Of a DNA stretch of 64,000 nucleotides, positions 9,669 to 18,275 are shown piece by piece (the stretch's first letter is position 1; each line of letters begins with the position of its first letter). Both the position numbers and the translations under genes were made by a program. The notes under the pieces are model-generated. The model had not been told where the DNA came from and searched no databases. It saw only the letters and a program-made list of their open reading frames with translations. Where the stretch lies: assembly GCF_030177935.1 (NCBI RefSeq), contig NZ_CP089974.1, forward strand, positions 1,488,001-1,552,000. The letters are read 5' to 3'. The stretch is from Moraxella haemolytica. GTDB taxonomy: Bacteria > Pseudomonadota > Gammaproteobacteria > Pseudomonadales > Moraxellaceae.

Positions 9669-10973
9669 TCATGGCATGAGTCTGGGTGTAACAAAAATAA
9701 GCAATTCTTCTTTATTATCACGGCGATTATCTTGGCGAAATAACCTACCCACAATCGGTAGGTCGCCAAAAAATGGTACTTTGGTTACGCCATGTTGATT
9801 ATTTTGCCGATAAATACCGCCTAGCACCACCGTTTGCCCATCATCAACGATGACATTGGTCTCAAGCGAATCTTCTTGAATGGCGATTGCCCCCAGATTG
9901 CTAACAGGCGTGCCATTTTTTACATTCAATTTGAGCGTAATTTTACCATCTGGAGTGATGGTTGGTGTCGCCTCTAAGACCAAAGCCGCTTCTTTAAAGA
10001 CCACATTGGTTGCACCACTTGAAGTCTCTTCTTCATAGGCAATCTGCATACCCGATGAGATACGAGCTGTCTGCTTATCTGCGGTAAGAACCTTTGGTGT
10101 GGAGATGACCTCACCTCGCTGATCTGCCTGCATGGCGGACAGCTCTAAATCAAGCAAAGCATCAGGTAGATTGACCAATCCAAAAGCAATTCGTCCTACA
10201 GGATTGGGTGCACCCAAATTGACCGATAAGTTATCAGGTCGGATAGCGGTACTGCCACCGGTGCGTCTTAAATCCCATAAAGTATTGTAAGAGCTGCCGA
10301 TTTGTAGATGATTACCATGCGACAAGACCCCAAAATTCACACCAAGCTCTCGACTAAATCCATCATTAGCACTGACAATTCTTGCCTCAATCATTACCTG
10401 CTTGACAGGCACGTCAAGCCTTTCAACAAGAGCTTGGATTTGCTCAATATTATCCTTAATATCCTTGATGACAAGCGTGTTGGTGCGAGTATCAACATTT
10501 GCCACGCCTCTGGCAGACAACATACCCTCTTTATTCTCACCATCGCTTTTGTAGGTGATTAGTGCTAACAAATTTTTGGCATCGGCATAATTGACACGAA
10601 TGTACTGAGTATCCAAAGGAAGATATTGCTCTGCTTGTCGCTTGGCTAGGGTATTTTTTTGGGTAACTTGAGCAAGTTCGGTGGGCGATGATATGATGAT
10701 GACACCATCTTTTTCCTGTTTGATGAGATGCTTGGTCTCAACAACAATGTCAAGTGCTTGCATCCATGGCACATTATTAAGACGCAGTGTCATATTGCCG
10801 ATCACCCCATCACTAGCGACAATATTCGCCCCGCCTGCGTGTGCCAATACATCAAGCACTGCACGCACAGGCATATCCTGAAATGCCACCGAAATCCTAT
10901 CACTGCCTTGTGGTGTATTAGCAAGCGATTCACCACATAACATCAGCACACATAGCAACCACAGCTTTTTCAT
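9669..10973 (-). CDS. pilQ: Type IV pilus / DNA-uptake secretin PilQ, compact form
   Basis: Outer-membrane secretin through which the pilus fibre (and in competent cells DNA) passes. The 434-residue precursor has a signal peptide (cleavage near SLA-NT), an STN-like domain (about 25-80), a secretin N domain (about 115-195, ending RLDVPVKQVMIEARIV) and the secretin core through VPFFGDLPIVGRLFRQ. The AMIN domains and long N-terminal region of PilQ from Pseudomonas, Neisseria and Acinetobacter (about 700 residues) are absent; the size matches HofQ of E. coli and ComE of Haemophilus. Start chosen at the ATG giving a proper signal peptide; 13 upstream codons are polar. Last of pilMNOPQ, 49 bases after pilP. 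Confidence 0.93.
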   Translation of the reverse strand: MKKLWLLCVLMLCGESLANTPQGSDRISVAFQDMPVRAVLDVLAHAGGANIVASDGVIGNMTLRLNNVPWMQALDIVVETKHLIKQEKDGVIIISSPTELAQVTQKNTLAKRQAEQYLPLDTQYIRVNYADAKNLLALITYKSDGENKEGMLSARGVANVDTRTNTLVIKDIKDNIEQIQALVERLDVPVKQVMIEARIVSANDGFSRELGVNFGVLSHGNHLQIGSSYNTLWDLRRTGGSTAIRPDNLSVNLGAPNPVGRIAFGLVNLPDALLDLELSAMQADQRGEVISTPKVLTADKQTARISSGMQIAYEEETSSGATNVVFKEAALVLEATPTITPDGKITLKLNVKNGTPVSNLGAIAIQEDSLETNVIVDDGQTVVLGGIYRQNNQHGVTKVPFFGDLPIVGRLFRQDNRRDNKEELLIFVTPRLMP

Positions 10974-11022
10974 TTGATTTGTTATCCTTTGCTTCTTATT
11001 GTCTTTTGCCATCTTAAGATGT

Positions 11023-11718
11023 CTAATGTGTTAAAGGCAGCTGATGCGTCTGCTCATAATACCGTCCATCTGCTTGCATCATCGCTTCGGCAATCACAAC
11101 AAAATCCCTACCAACTTGACGAACCTGCCCATGATTTTGCCCCACATACTGCCCCACCTGTACTCGATGTACCAATCCATCAGCACTGGTGATGAGTGCT
11201 ATTCTTTGTCCGTTTTGTTCAATAAAACCCTGATAGCGAAGTGTACTCATTGGATACCGCTCTAGCTCTTGGCGTATTCTATTTGTCTGGATGTGAACTT
11301 GCCTACCAACAGTAGGCGATTGACTGAGTCCGTTAGGTGTCATCAGATGAGCAGTCTGATTCATGGCAGAGACTTTTTTAGCATCAGCATCAGCTGATGT
11401 ATTTAGCCCATTTTGAGACTGCATACCATCTGATTTTCCCTGCCCTAAGTCTTGTTTGGAAAATACCACCGCTCTTGGGGTGGCAAAAGGATTACTCTTA
11501 GCTTCATAATACGCCAACTGTCGCACCCCATTGATTTGCTTGGGTATGGGAATGGGCGTGGTGGTTGCATGAATATCTGCTAGCCTAACATCAACCTCAT
11601 CAACGGTCGGTTTTTGACAACCTAACACATTGACCGCCAAGGCGGACAACACCAACAGGCAAGCATGTCTGATGAATAGCGGGTATGATAAGCGTACTAT
11701 GATTGAATTATTGGACAT
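11023..11718 (-). CDS. pilP: Type IV pilus assembly lipoprotein PilP
   Basis: Inner-membrane lipoprotein that joins the PilN/PilO complex to the periplasmic domains of the PilQ secretin. The 231-residue protein has a signal sequence ending in a lipobox VLGC with the lipidated Cys near residue 34, a NPFATPR element typical of the PilP linker, a polar linker of about 70 residues, and a C-terminal beta domain (LRYQGFIEQNGQRIALI ... VGQYVGQNHGQV). It is longer than the usual PilP of about 175 residues because of that linker. Its start overlaps the end of pilO by 11 bases, so translation is probably coupled. Confidence 0.9.
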   Translation of the reverse strand: MSNNSIIVRLSYPLFIRHACLLVLSALAVNVLGCQKPTVDEVDVRLADIHATTTPIPIPKQINGVRQLAYYEAKSNPFATPRAVVFSKQDLGQGKSDGMQSQNGLNTSADADAKKVSAMNQTAHLMTPNGLSQSPTVGRQVHIQTNRIRQELERYPMSTLRYQGFIEQNGQRIALITSADGLVHRVQVGQYVGQNHGQVRQVGRDFVVIAEAMMQADGRYYEQTHQLPLTH

Positions 11719-12346
11719 CTTTTTTATTGTTATCTTTGGTGCGATAAGTCTTGGCGTGGACGGTCATTTGTAACTTAGTCGGTTTTGCCTGCTCGCTTTT
11801 ACCCATGTCAAAATCATGTATTGTAATGATGATGGGCAGTGCGGTCAATTCACTAAACATCTTTGCCAATTGATGATAATCCCCCACCATCACCATCACA
11901 AAACCACGCTCTACGAACAGATCTTGTGGATCTTCTCTTTGTATCCTGATGTCATTCATCTGCACACCGGTTCGTGTGGCGATGGTGTGTAGTTGTTCGG
12001 TCAAAACCGACATATTAAAATGGCTAGGCATCTGCTCAAGCAGCACCGATAGCTCACCATTCATGGCGTGCGTCTGGCTTTGAATGACGGTTAGTTGCTG
12101 AGCTTTGGCATATTTTTGAGCATACTGATTAACCAATGTTTGTTCTGCCATCATCAATGCCTGATACTCTAGTGTGATGGGCTTAATCAGTAGCAACCAA
12201 CCAAATCCAAGCACAAATACCGCTAATATTACCAAGACAAGTAGTCGCATCCATCTAGGTGCTGTACCAAAATTCTCCCAGTTAAGTTCGCCAAGTTGTT
12301 GCCAAGTCTGGGTGAACTTATCTTTTATGTTGTCATGCGTACTCAT
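11708..12346 (-). CDS. pilO: Type IV pilus assembly protein PilO
   Basis: Inner-membrane component of the alignment complex; forms heterodimers with PilN. The 212-residue protein has a short cytoplasmic N-terminus containing the LGELNWENFGTAPRWMRLL element common to PilO, one membrane helix (about residues 33-54), a coiled coil and a ferredoxin-like periplasmic domain ending in FDMGKSEQ...LQMTVHAKTYR. It overlaps pilN by 4 bases (ATGA) and pilP by 11 bases. Confidence 0.92.
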   Translation of the reverse strand: MSTHDNIKDKFTQTWQQLGELNWENFGTAPRWMRLLVLVILAVFVLGFGWLLLIKPITLEYQALMMAEQTLVNQYAQKYAKAQQLTVIQSQTHAMNGELSVLLEQMPSHFNMSVLTEQLHTIATRTGVQMNDIRIQREDPQDLFVERGFVMVMVGDYHQLAKMFSELTALPIIITIHDFDMGKSEQAKPTKLQMTVHAKTYRTKDNNKKDVQ

Positions 12347-12954
12347 GGTAAGCTCTCCATCAGCTCACTTGATGCCATCTGCCCCAGCGATTCTTCTGAT
12401 GACGCCCCTGCCAAATCAAGTTTTGCTGATAATACAAATCCCACCCAGCCATCCGATTGCTTAGAAAGACTGGTTACCAAGACATCACTAATGACAGGGT
12501 TATCTGTTTGCTGAAATCTTTGGGTAAATTGACTGACCATTGCTGCATCTTTGGCGTGTCCTGTGATGGTAAGCACGCCACCTGCATGACTTACCCCATC
12601 AAAATAAACCAATCCATGACTACTTAGCGATAAATGCTCAAATAATCTCACCATCGCCACACGATTTTTACCCAAATCATACACCAGTTTTGCTTGTTGT
12701 AGTAGTGCCTCTTGCTCGCTTTCAAGGGTTGCAATACTGGCAATTTGTGCATCAAGCATGCCCATGCGAGCCAAAATATCATCATTGATTGCCTGCTGAT
12801 GGTTCAAATTTTGTTTATGATAAACATAAGTGCCAAACACAGCAAACAATGACAATGCCAATGCTGCAAGCAACCATCGCCGAAATTGCTCGTTTTGTTT
12901 TAATTGGCGTAGCTGTCGCCATGGCAACAGATTTATTTTTGGTATGGTATTCAT
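12343..12954 (-). CDS. pilN: Type IV pilus assembly protein PilN
   Basis: Inner-membrane partner of PilM and PilO. The 203-residue protein begins MNTIPKINLLPWR, the conserved INLLPWR peptide that docks into the cytoplasmic actin-like protein PilM, followed by a membrane helix (about residues 28-46), a coiled coil and a periplasmic ferredoxin-like fold. The ATG at 12954 overlaps the pilM stop (TGATG); the GTG one codon earlier is less likely. Presence of the intact docking peptide means PilM here is expected to be functional despite its unusual insertion. Confidence 0.94.
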   Translation of the reverse strand: MNTIPKINLLPWRQLRQLKQNEQFRRWLLAALALSLFAVFGTYVYHKQNLNHQQAINDDILARMGMLDAQIASIATLESEQEALLQQAKLVYDLGKNRVAMVRLFEHLSLSSHGLVYFDGVSHAGGVLTITGHAKDAAMVSQFTQRFQQTDNPVISDVLVTSLSKQSDGWVGFVLSAKLDLAGASSEESLGQMASSELMESLP

Positions 12955-14246
12955 CACACCACTCCTTCATCTGCTCGCATCGCTACACCACACGCCACCA
13001 CCAAGGACGGCAACAGCGATAAGCTGTCATCACCCAAAGGGTAAGCAACATCCATATGAACAAATGGGTTGGCAAGCTGTACAGACTTATGGCTAATACG
13101 AGCAAATTCTTGCACCAACGACTCATCAGCCAGTCCGGATAATATCACCATATCTGTATTCATTTGCACACTTGACTCATGGGCGGTGAGTATCTTTAAT
13201 AGCTTTTGTGCTTTATCTTGGCATGATGGATTTGCCGGAGTATCTAATTGTGTTGTCCAATCTGTCAAATCACAAACTGGCGTCTGTCCATCATGACACC
13301 CTGCTTGATCAGACACCCTACCCCCATCAAAACGAATTTCGTAAGTTTGAGTTACCATCTGCTTGGCATGGTCATCAGATGGCAACTGGTGCAACTTCAC
13401 ATCATCTTGAATGAACGAATCTTTGCGGTGCAACTGCAAAAAAGTATCAAAATCCATGCCCACATCACCATTCTCATCATCGCCATTCTCTTGACCTATT
13501 ACCTTGCTCGGCTTAGCACTCAGCTTGGTTTTATCTTTGTTGCCATATATGTCATCAAGCGTATTGGTGGCATTTAGGTGTTCTTTGTGATGATTAAATC
13601 CTACAAATACACCATCTGGCTCAATCTGCACTGCATACAAATGCGTCTTAACATCATCAATGTGCAGTACACAAACATGACCCATCAAGGTCTGTACCGT
13701 ATGACTAAGACCTCTTGCCAAAGCGTACTCTTGTACATCAAGCACATTTAACTCAAGTCCACAGCCAAGAGCAATTTCTACACATTCATCAATCATCTGC
13801 TCACGCATGACCACCAATAGCACATGCAATCCGGTCTCGTCAGCACCCACCACCCAAAAGTCAAAACCAACCTCATTAAGTGGATGAGAAATATACTGGC
13901 GAGCTTCTAGGCGAATATACAAATCTATGTCATCATCGCTTAATCCTATGGGCAAAACAAGCAGGCGAGTCATGATGGGTGCAGGCGACACCATCGCTAC
14001 CTGTCCTGATGACACACCACACCGCATCAATAATCGAGACAGTGCCGAGCCCACCGCCACCACATTCATCTCATCACCATCTCTGATGAAAGACTCCACC
14101 CCAAAGGCTTTAACAAGAAATCCTTTGTGATGTCGCTCCAGAACCACTAATCGCACCGTGGATGCACCAATCTCTATGCCAATCAAAGGTGTGCTGGTGC
14201 GATAGATATTGATGGATGTCAAAGCATGACGAAATGCACTAAACAT
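12954..14246 (-). CDS. pilM: Type IV pilus assembly ATPase-like protein PilM, with large insertion
   Basis: Cytoplasmic actin/FtsA-like protein that binds the N-terminus of PilN. Family signatures: IGIEIGASTVRLVVLE near the start, SYISHPLNEV-like segment RQYISHPLNEVGFDFW, VLDVQEYALARGL, and C-terminal ILSGLADE and LANPFVHM...LVVACGVAMR. It has 430 residues against about 354 in Pseudomonas, the excess lying around residues 190-330, an Asp/Asn/Lys/His-rich stretch with little secondary-structure propensity. In this stretch the family's GG-x-QLT region is not recognisable. Start at 14246 is preceded by AAGGGA; the longer frame is not conserved. First gene of pilMNOPQ, 62 bases after the PP0621-like gene. 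Confidence 0.9.
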   Translation of the reverse strand: MFSAFRHALTSINIYRTSTPLIGIEIGASTVRLVVLERHHKGFLVKAFGVESFIRDGDEMNVVAVGSALSRLLMRCGVSSGQVAMVSPAPIMTRLLVLPIGLSDDDIDLYIRLEARQYISHPLNEVGFDFWVVGADETGLHVLLVVMREQMIDECVEIALGCGLELNVLDVQEYALARGLSHTVQTLMGHVCVLHIDDVKTHLYAVQIEPDGVFVGFNHHKEHLNATNTLDDIYGNKDKTKLSAKPSKVIGQENGDDENGDVGMDFDTFLQLHRKDSFIQDDVKLHQLPSDDHAKQMVTQTYEIRFDGGRVSDQAGCHDGQTPVCDLTDWTTQLDTPANPSCQDKAQKLLKILTAHESSVQMNTDMVILSGLADESLVQEFARISHKSVQLANPFVHMDVAYPLGDDSLSLLPSLVVACGVAMRADEGVV

Positions 14247-14308
14247 GGTCAATCCCTTACCCACAATAATCAAGACTATACTGATTTAGATAAAGCATTC
14301 TCTTTATC

Positions 14309-14584
14309 CTAGCCATTCTGATTTGGCAGGCGTCTTAATTGCTCTAGATATGCCTCTCGATGCTCATCATTACAAAAGAACCGCTCGCCATCATCTTGAC
14401 CACCATTTTGCTCCAAGATACCTCGATAGGTCGCAAGCGAATGACCGCAGTGGTTGCAGATACGCATACTAATATCATCACCTTTTTTGGCAAAAAACTC
14501 TTTAGGTGGCTTAGGATACATGAACTTAAAAAAAATCTTCATCACAATCAAAATAATGATGACATTGACAATAAACGCAAACAT
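14309..14584 (-). CDS. PP0621-like small membrane zinc-ribbon protein
   Basis: A 91-residue protein with one N-terminal membrane helix (about residues 1-20), a short Pro/Lys linker and a C-terminal zinc-ribbon-like segment: CNHCG, then FFCNDEHREAYL, giving three Cys and a His that can bind metal. The arrangement (helix, CxxCG, YC-x-EH) resembles the PP0621 family, small proteins of unknown function in Pseudomonas and relatives, often near pil genes. A TTG four codons earlier extends the frame, but GGGA at 6 bases supports the ATG at 14584. It probably heads the pilM transcript. Confidence 0.7.
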   Translation of the reverse strand: MFAFIVNVIIILIVMKIFFKFMYPKPPKEFFAKKGDDISMRICNHCGHSLATYRGILEQNGGQDDGERFFCNDEHREAYLEQLRRLPNQNG

Positions 14585-14670
14585 ACACTGTCCCAATAAT
14601 GATTAAAATTTTTAAATAAATATTACTATACCATAAAACCCGACCAAAAACGCCAAAAGCGTAATTATTG

Positions 14671-14679
14671 TGCTATACT
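14671..14679 (+). promoter_or_regulatory. Extended -10 element ahead of nadE
   Basis: TGCTATACT fits an extended -10 (TGn-TATACT) without an obvious -35. If used, the nadE transcript begins near 14686 and has an untranslated leader of about 165 bases. Confidence 0.4.
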
Positions 14680-14699
14680 AAGGTATGCCAAGGAATCTA

Positions 14700-14817
14700 G
14701 CATCATATTTGGCTGATGCGTCGGCACTGTCAAACTTTTTAGTAGCGACAGACACAGCGAGAGTCATTTACCAATATCATCTGATTGCAATTCATACTCA
14801 AATTACGCCATGGCGTA
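14700..14817 (+). promoter_or_regulatory. Structured leader region of nadE
   Basis: Three elements lie in the presumed nadE 5' leader: a GCATCA/TGATGC hairpin (14700-14719), a CTGTC/GACAG stem (14727-14751), and a 14-base perfect palindrome TACGCCATGGCGTA (14804-14817) about 35 bases before the ATG. No known NAD riboswitch class was recognised. The palindrome could be a protein operator instead. Confidence 0.35.
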
Positions 14818-14852
14818 TTGGACTGAAAATTTGTTAAATTAGGATTATAACA

Positions 14853-16541
14853 ATGTCAAAAACAAAAACCTTAGACCACGAAATGTCTATCCAAAGTGCC
14901 GGCACACCGCCAGGCAATATTACCTTTGCCATCATGCAAACCAACTTTTGGGTAGGTGATATTGCCGGTAATGTCAAAAAGATGAGTGCTTTAGCCCTTG
15001 ATGCTAAAAGCAAAGGGGCAGATATCGTCATCTTTCCTGAACTGTCTTTGATTGGCTATCCGCCAGAAGATTTGCTACTGCGTCCCACGCTGTCTGAACG
15101 AGTTAAATTCGCCATGAACGAACTGGCCAAAATTGACGGCATTGTCATCATCTTAGGATATCCACACATCGACCAGCACGGTACTTTTAACTCAGCGGCG
15201 ATTTTGCAAGGTGGTAGCCAAAAAGGCTTTTATCATAAGCAATGCCTGCCCAATTACGGTATTTTTGATGAGCATCGCTACTTTAATAAAGGCTATAATC
15301 AGGTCTTGTTTGATTATAAAGGAGCGACCATTGGACTGTTGATTTGCGAAGATATTTGGCACGACAAACCCATCGCCACCTTGAAAGAAGAAGGGGCGGA
15401 TTTGGTCGTGGTTATTAACGCTTCACCTTTTGAAGTAGGCAAACAAGAAAAACGCAAAGAGCTTTTGGCATGCCACGCCAAAACGCACGAACTACCCATC
15501 ATCTATGCCAACACTGTCGGTGCTCAAGACGACATCGTCTTTGATGGCGGTTCGCTATTGGTTCAGGCAGATGGTAGTGTTGCTCACGAAGGCTCAAGAT
15601 TTTTAAATCAGCTCATCATGGCACAGTTTGACCCAAAAACCAAGCGTTTTGATGAACAATTAAAAGCTCCGCTTGTTTTATCCGAAGAATCTGAAATGTA
15701 TCAGGCTTTGGTTGTTGGTCTGCGTGATTATGTCAATCGCTCTGGTTTTAAAGGCGTGATTGTCGGTTTATCAGGCGGTATTGACAGTGCATTAACCTTG
15801 TGTATGGCGGTTGATGCTTTGGGTGCGGATAAAGTCTATGCCGTGATGATGCCTTATGAATTTACCTCCAATATGAGCCTTGAAGATGCCGCTACCCAAG
15901 CTGCTCGCTTAAATGTTTCGTACACCGTTTGCCCAATTCATGATGCAGTAGAAGGGCTTAGAGCCACACTTGCACCACTGCTTGCCAACAGTGCTCCTGA
16001 TAGCACTGAAGAGAATCTGCAGGCTCGTGCTCGTGGTACTATTTTGATGGCATTATCCAATAAATTTGGGCATATGGTCATCAGTACTGGTAACAAATCT
16101 GAAAATGCTGTTGGGTATTCAACGCTATATGGCGATATGGTTGGTGGTTTTGATATGCTAAAAGATGTCTATAAGACCGATGTATACCGTCTAGCCAACT
16201 ACCGCAACCGCCTAGAAGACAATCCTGTCATTCCTGAGCGTGTCATCACTCGTGCCCCATCTGCCGAGTTACGCCCAGGTCAGACCGACCAAGATAGCCT
16301 GCCTGATTATGAAGTTCTGGACGCCATTTTGCGTATGTATATCGATGAAGATTTGGGTTATAAGGCAATCTGTGCGACAGGCTTTGAACCCAATTTAGTA
16401 GAAAGAGTGCTACACATGGTGGATAATGCCGAACACAAACGCCGTCAAGGGGCAATCGGCACCAAAATCAGTCAAAAATCATTCGGTCGAGAGCGTCGCT
16501 ACCCATTGGTCAACGGCTGGTCAATCACTGGGGAATTTTAA
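14853..16541 (+). CDS. nadE: Glutamine-dependent NAD synthetase
   Basis: Final step of NAD synthesis: amidates nicotinate adenine dinucleotide with ammonia drawn from glutamine. The 562-residue protein is the two-domain type. The N-terminal nitrilase-like glutaminase carries the triad E63 (FPELSLIGYPPEDL), K129 and C165 (LLICEDIWHD). The C-terminal synthetase has the PP-loop SGGIDS at 307-312 and the STGNKSENAVGYSTLYGD block. Translation starts at an ATG with a weak AGGA site. A terminator follows the stop. Its long upstream region contains inverted repeats. Confidence 0.97.
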   Translation: MSKTKTLDHEMSIQSAGTPPGNITFAIMQTNFWVGDIAGNVKKMSALALDAKSKGADIVIFPELSLIGYPPEDLLLRPTLSERVKFAMNELAKIDGIVIILGYPHIDQHGTFNSAAILQGGSQKGFYHKQCLPNYGIFDEHRYFNKGYNQVLFDYKGATIGLLICEDIWHDKPIATLKEEGADLVVVINASPFEVGKQEKRKELLACHAKTHELPIIYANTVGAQDDIVFDGGSLLVQADGSVAHEGSRFLNQLIMAQFDPKTKRFDEQLKAPLVLSEESEMYQALVVGLRDYVNRSGFKGVIVGLSGGIDSALTLCMAVDALGADKVYAVMMPYEFTSNMSLEDAATQAARLNVSYTVCPIHDAVEGLRATLAPLLANSAPDSTEENLQARARGTILMALSNKFGHMVISTGNKSENAVGYSTLYGDMVGGFDMLKDVYKTDVYRLANYRNRLEDNPVIPERVITRAPSAELRPGQTDQDSLPDYEVLDAILRMYIDEDLGYKAICATGFEPNLVERVLHMVDNAEHKRRQGAIGTKISQKSFGRERRYPLVNGWSITGEF

Positions 16542-16556
16542 TCTCCTTATCAATAC

Positions 16557-16591
16557 AATAAAAAGCATCGAGATATTCGGTGCTTTTTATT
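16557..16591 (+). terminator. Rho-independent terminator of nadE
   Basis: AATAAAAAGCATCG pairs with CGGTGCTTTTTATT (one wobble) around a 7-nt loop, 16 bases after the stop. Confidence 0.85.
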
Positions 16592-16844
16592 ATCACGCCA
16601 TCAAACAGCATAAACCAAACCATCAGAATGATTGTTGCAATGGGTGCAACAAGTCTGTTAGTCCTTTCACTCACTCCCAACAAAAATCTACGGTTCATAT
16701 TTGTAATCCATCAATATTTATTCTATATTATTAAAAGATGAAAAACATTCTATGTTGACAATTTCATTATTGATGCAACTAAATCTTCGTAGTCAATACA
16801 TTGATTAAGTTTAAATACACATCGTAATAATTAGGATAAAATTC
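16592..16844 (+). other. Spacer between nadE and the serine hydrolase gene
   Basis: The 303-base gap 16542-16844 holds the nadE terminator, an isolated perfect hairpin TTGTTGCA/TGCAACAA (16632-16652) without a T-tract, and a TTGACA hexamer at 16755-16760 that may be a -35 box although no good -10 follows at the right distance. No gene was seen. Confidence 0.5.
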
Positions 16845-18188
16845 ATGAAGCACTTTAAATTAACCAAAATTTCCATTGTAACCGCAATCTTATTTTCAGC
16901 GACTTCAGTTATGGCCAATTCAAACACATCAGCCCAATTAGACGGCACACAATCTGACCCCATCACACTTGGTATCATGCAAGGGTTTCCACCACCTGCC
17001 GATAAAACCGTTAATCTTGCCAATGCACAACAATTTCCTCAAATCCGTTGGGCATTTAGCAATGTTCGCAGTATCACCCCCACTAAGGTTGTCTCCGCTG
17101 CTCGTGAAGGGCAATATCAATTTCCGACTGCGATTGATGACAACATTGGCAAAATCATGTTCACCCCACAGTTTTTACCCAAAGACCAACGCCAGCCTTT
17201 GACCGTAGAAGATGCTTTTGCTCGCAAAGTCTATGGCGATTCAATGATAGTATTACACAAAGGTCGTATCGTCTATGACAAGACCTTTAACAATGCCTAC
17301 AACCCCATTGATGGCACACACCTGCTCATGTCAGTTACCAAAAGTTTTACAGGCACGCTTGCCGCTCAGCTGATTCATGAAGGCGTGATTGATGACACCA
17401 AGCCTGTCACTCACTATGTGCCAGAACTTGCAAGCTCAGCATGGGGAGATGCTACCGTGCGTCAAGTGCTTGATATGACCGCATCACTAGATTATAGTGA
17501 AGACTATGCCGACCCTGATGCAGAGATTGTCGCTTTTGGTAAAGCAACCACACCTGGTCTGCAAGAAAAAGACTATGATGGTCCAAAAAATACCTATGAA
17601 TTCTTAACAACAGTGGAAAAAGAGACACGCCCGCACGACACAGGATTTGAATACAAAACCGTAAATACTGATGTCATGGCTTGGATCATCGCTCGTGCCA
17701 CAGGCAAGAGTGTGGATGTGCTATTCTCGGAACGATTCTTTAAGCCAATGGGGGCAAATGTCGATGGCTATATGCAGATTGACGGTGCTGGCATTCCTTT
17801 TGCAGGCGGTGGCATGAGTATGAATCTGCGTGATATGGCAAAGTTTGGCGAAATGATGCGAAATGGCGGACAATTTAACGGCAAACAAATCATTGCAAAA
17901 GAAGTTGTGGCTGACACCATGCGTGGTGGCGATCGTGCCAAATTTGCCACAGGTGGCTACCCCAACCTAAAAGGCTGGAGCTATCGTAATATGTGGTGGG
18001 TAACACACAATGACAATGGTGCGTATATGGCTCGTGGTATTCATGGTCAAGCCATCTACATTGACCCAAAAGCCGAAATGGTCATTGTTCGTTTTTCATC
18101 CAACCCTGTGGCAAGCAATGCTCATAACGACCCTTGGTCGCTACCTGCTTATCAAGCGATTGCTGATTATTTGATGAAAAAATCTTAA
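16845..18188 (+). CDS. Exported NylB-like serine hydrolase (beta-lactamase/esterase fold)
   Basis: A 447-residue protein with a signal peptide (cleavage after SVMA, about residue 24), so periplasmic. The class C beta-lactamase fold carries the nucleophile motif S163-V-T-K166 and the segment GFEY270KTVNTDVMAWIIARATG, which matches the catalytic Tyr region of 6-aminohexanoate-dimer hydrolase (NylB) and EstB-type esterases better than the YxN of true AmpC enzymes. The N-terminal 120 residues include QGFPPPADK, a feature shared with a group of uncharacterised hydrolases. Substrate unknown; ester, amide or lactone cleavage is possible, and antibiotic resistance is not implied. The SDR gene follows after 87 bases without a terminator. 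Confidence 0.82.
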   Translation: MKHFKLTKISIVTAILFSATSVMANSNTSAQLDGTQSDPITLGIMQGFPPPADKTVNLANAQQFPQIRWAFSNVRSITPTKVVSAAREGQYQFPTAIDDNIGKIMFTPQFLPKDQRQPLTVEDAFARKVYGDSMIVLHKGRIVYDKTFNNAYNPIDGTHLLMSVTKSFTGTLAAQLIHEGVIDDTKPVTHYVPELASSAWGDATVRQVLDMTASLDYSEDYADPDAEIVAFGKATTPGLQEKDYDGPKNTYEFLTTVEKETRPHDTGFEYKTVNTDVMAWIIARATGKSVDVLFSERFFKPMGANVDGYMQIDGAGIPFAGGGMSMNLRDMAKFGEMMRNGGQFNGKQIIAKEVVADTMRGGDRAKFATGGYPNLKGWSYRNMWWVTHNDNGAYMARGIHGQAIYIDPKAEMVIVRFSSNPVASNAHNDPWSLPAYQAIADYLMKKS

Positions 18189-18275
18189 TAACCAAACCAA
18201 AAGCAATGCCAAAATAGTCGGCATCATACCAAGGTGGCAATCTTACCACCTTTTCATAAAATCAAGGAGATAGTC

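Noticed and set aside
16845-18188. True AmpC beta-lactamase
   Set aside because: It has SVTK, but the Tyr region follows the NylB/EstB pattern rather than YSN, and no clear KTG triad was seen; calling resistance would be unsupported.
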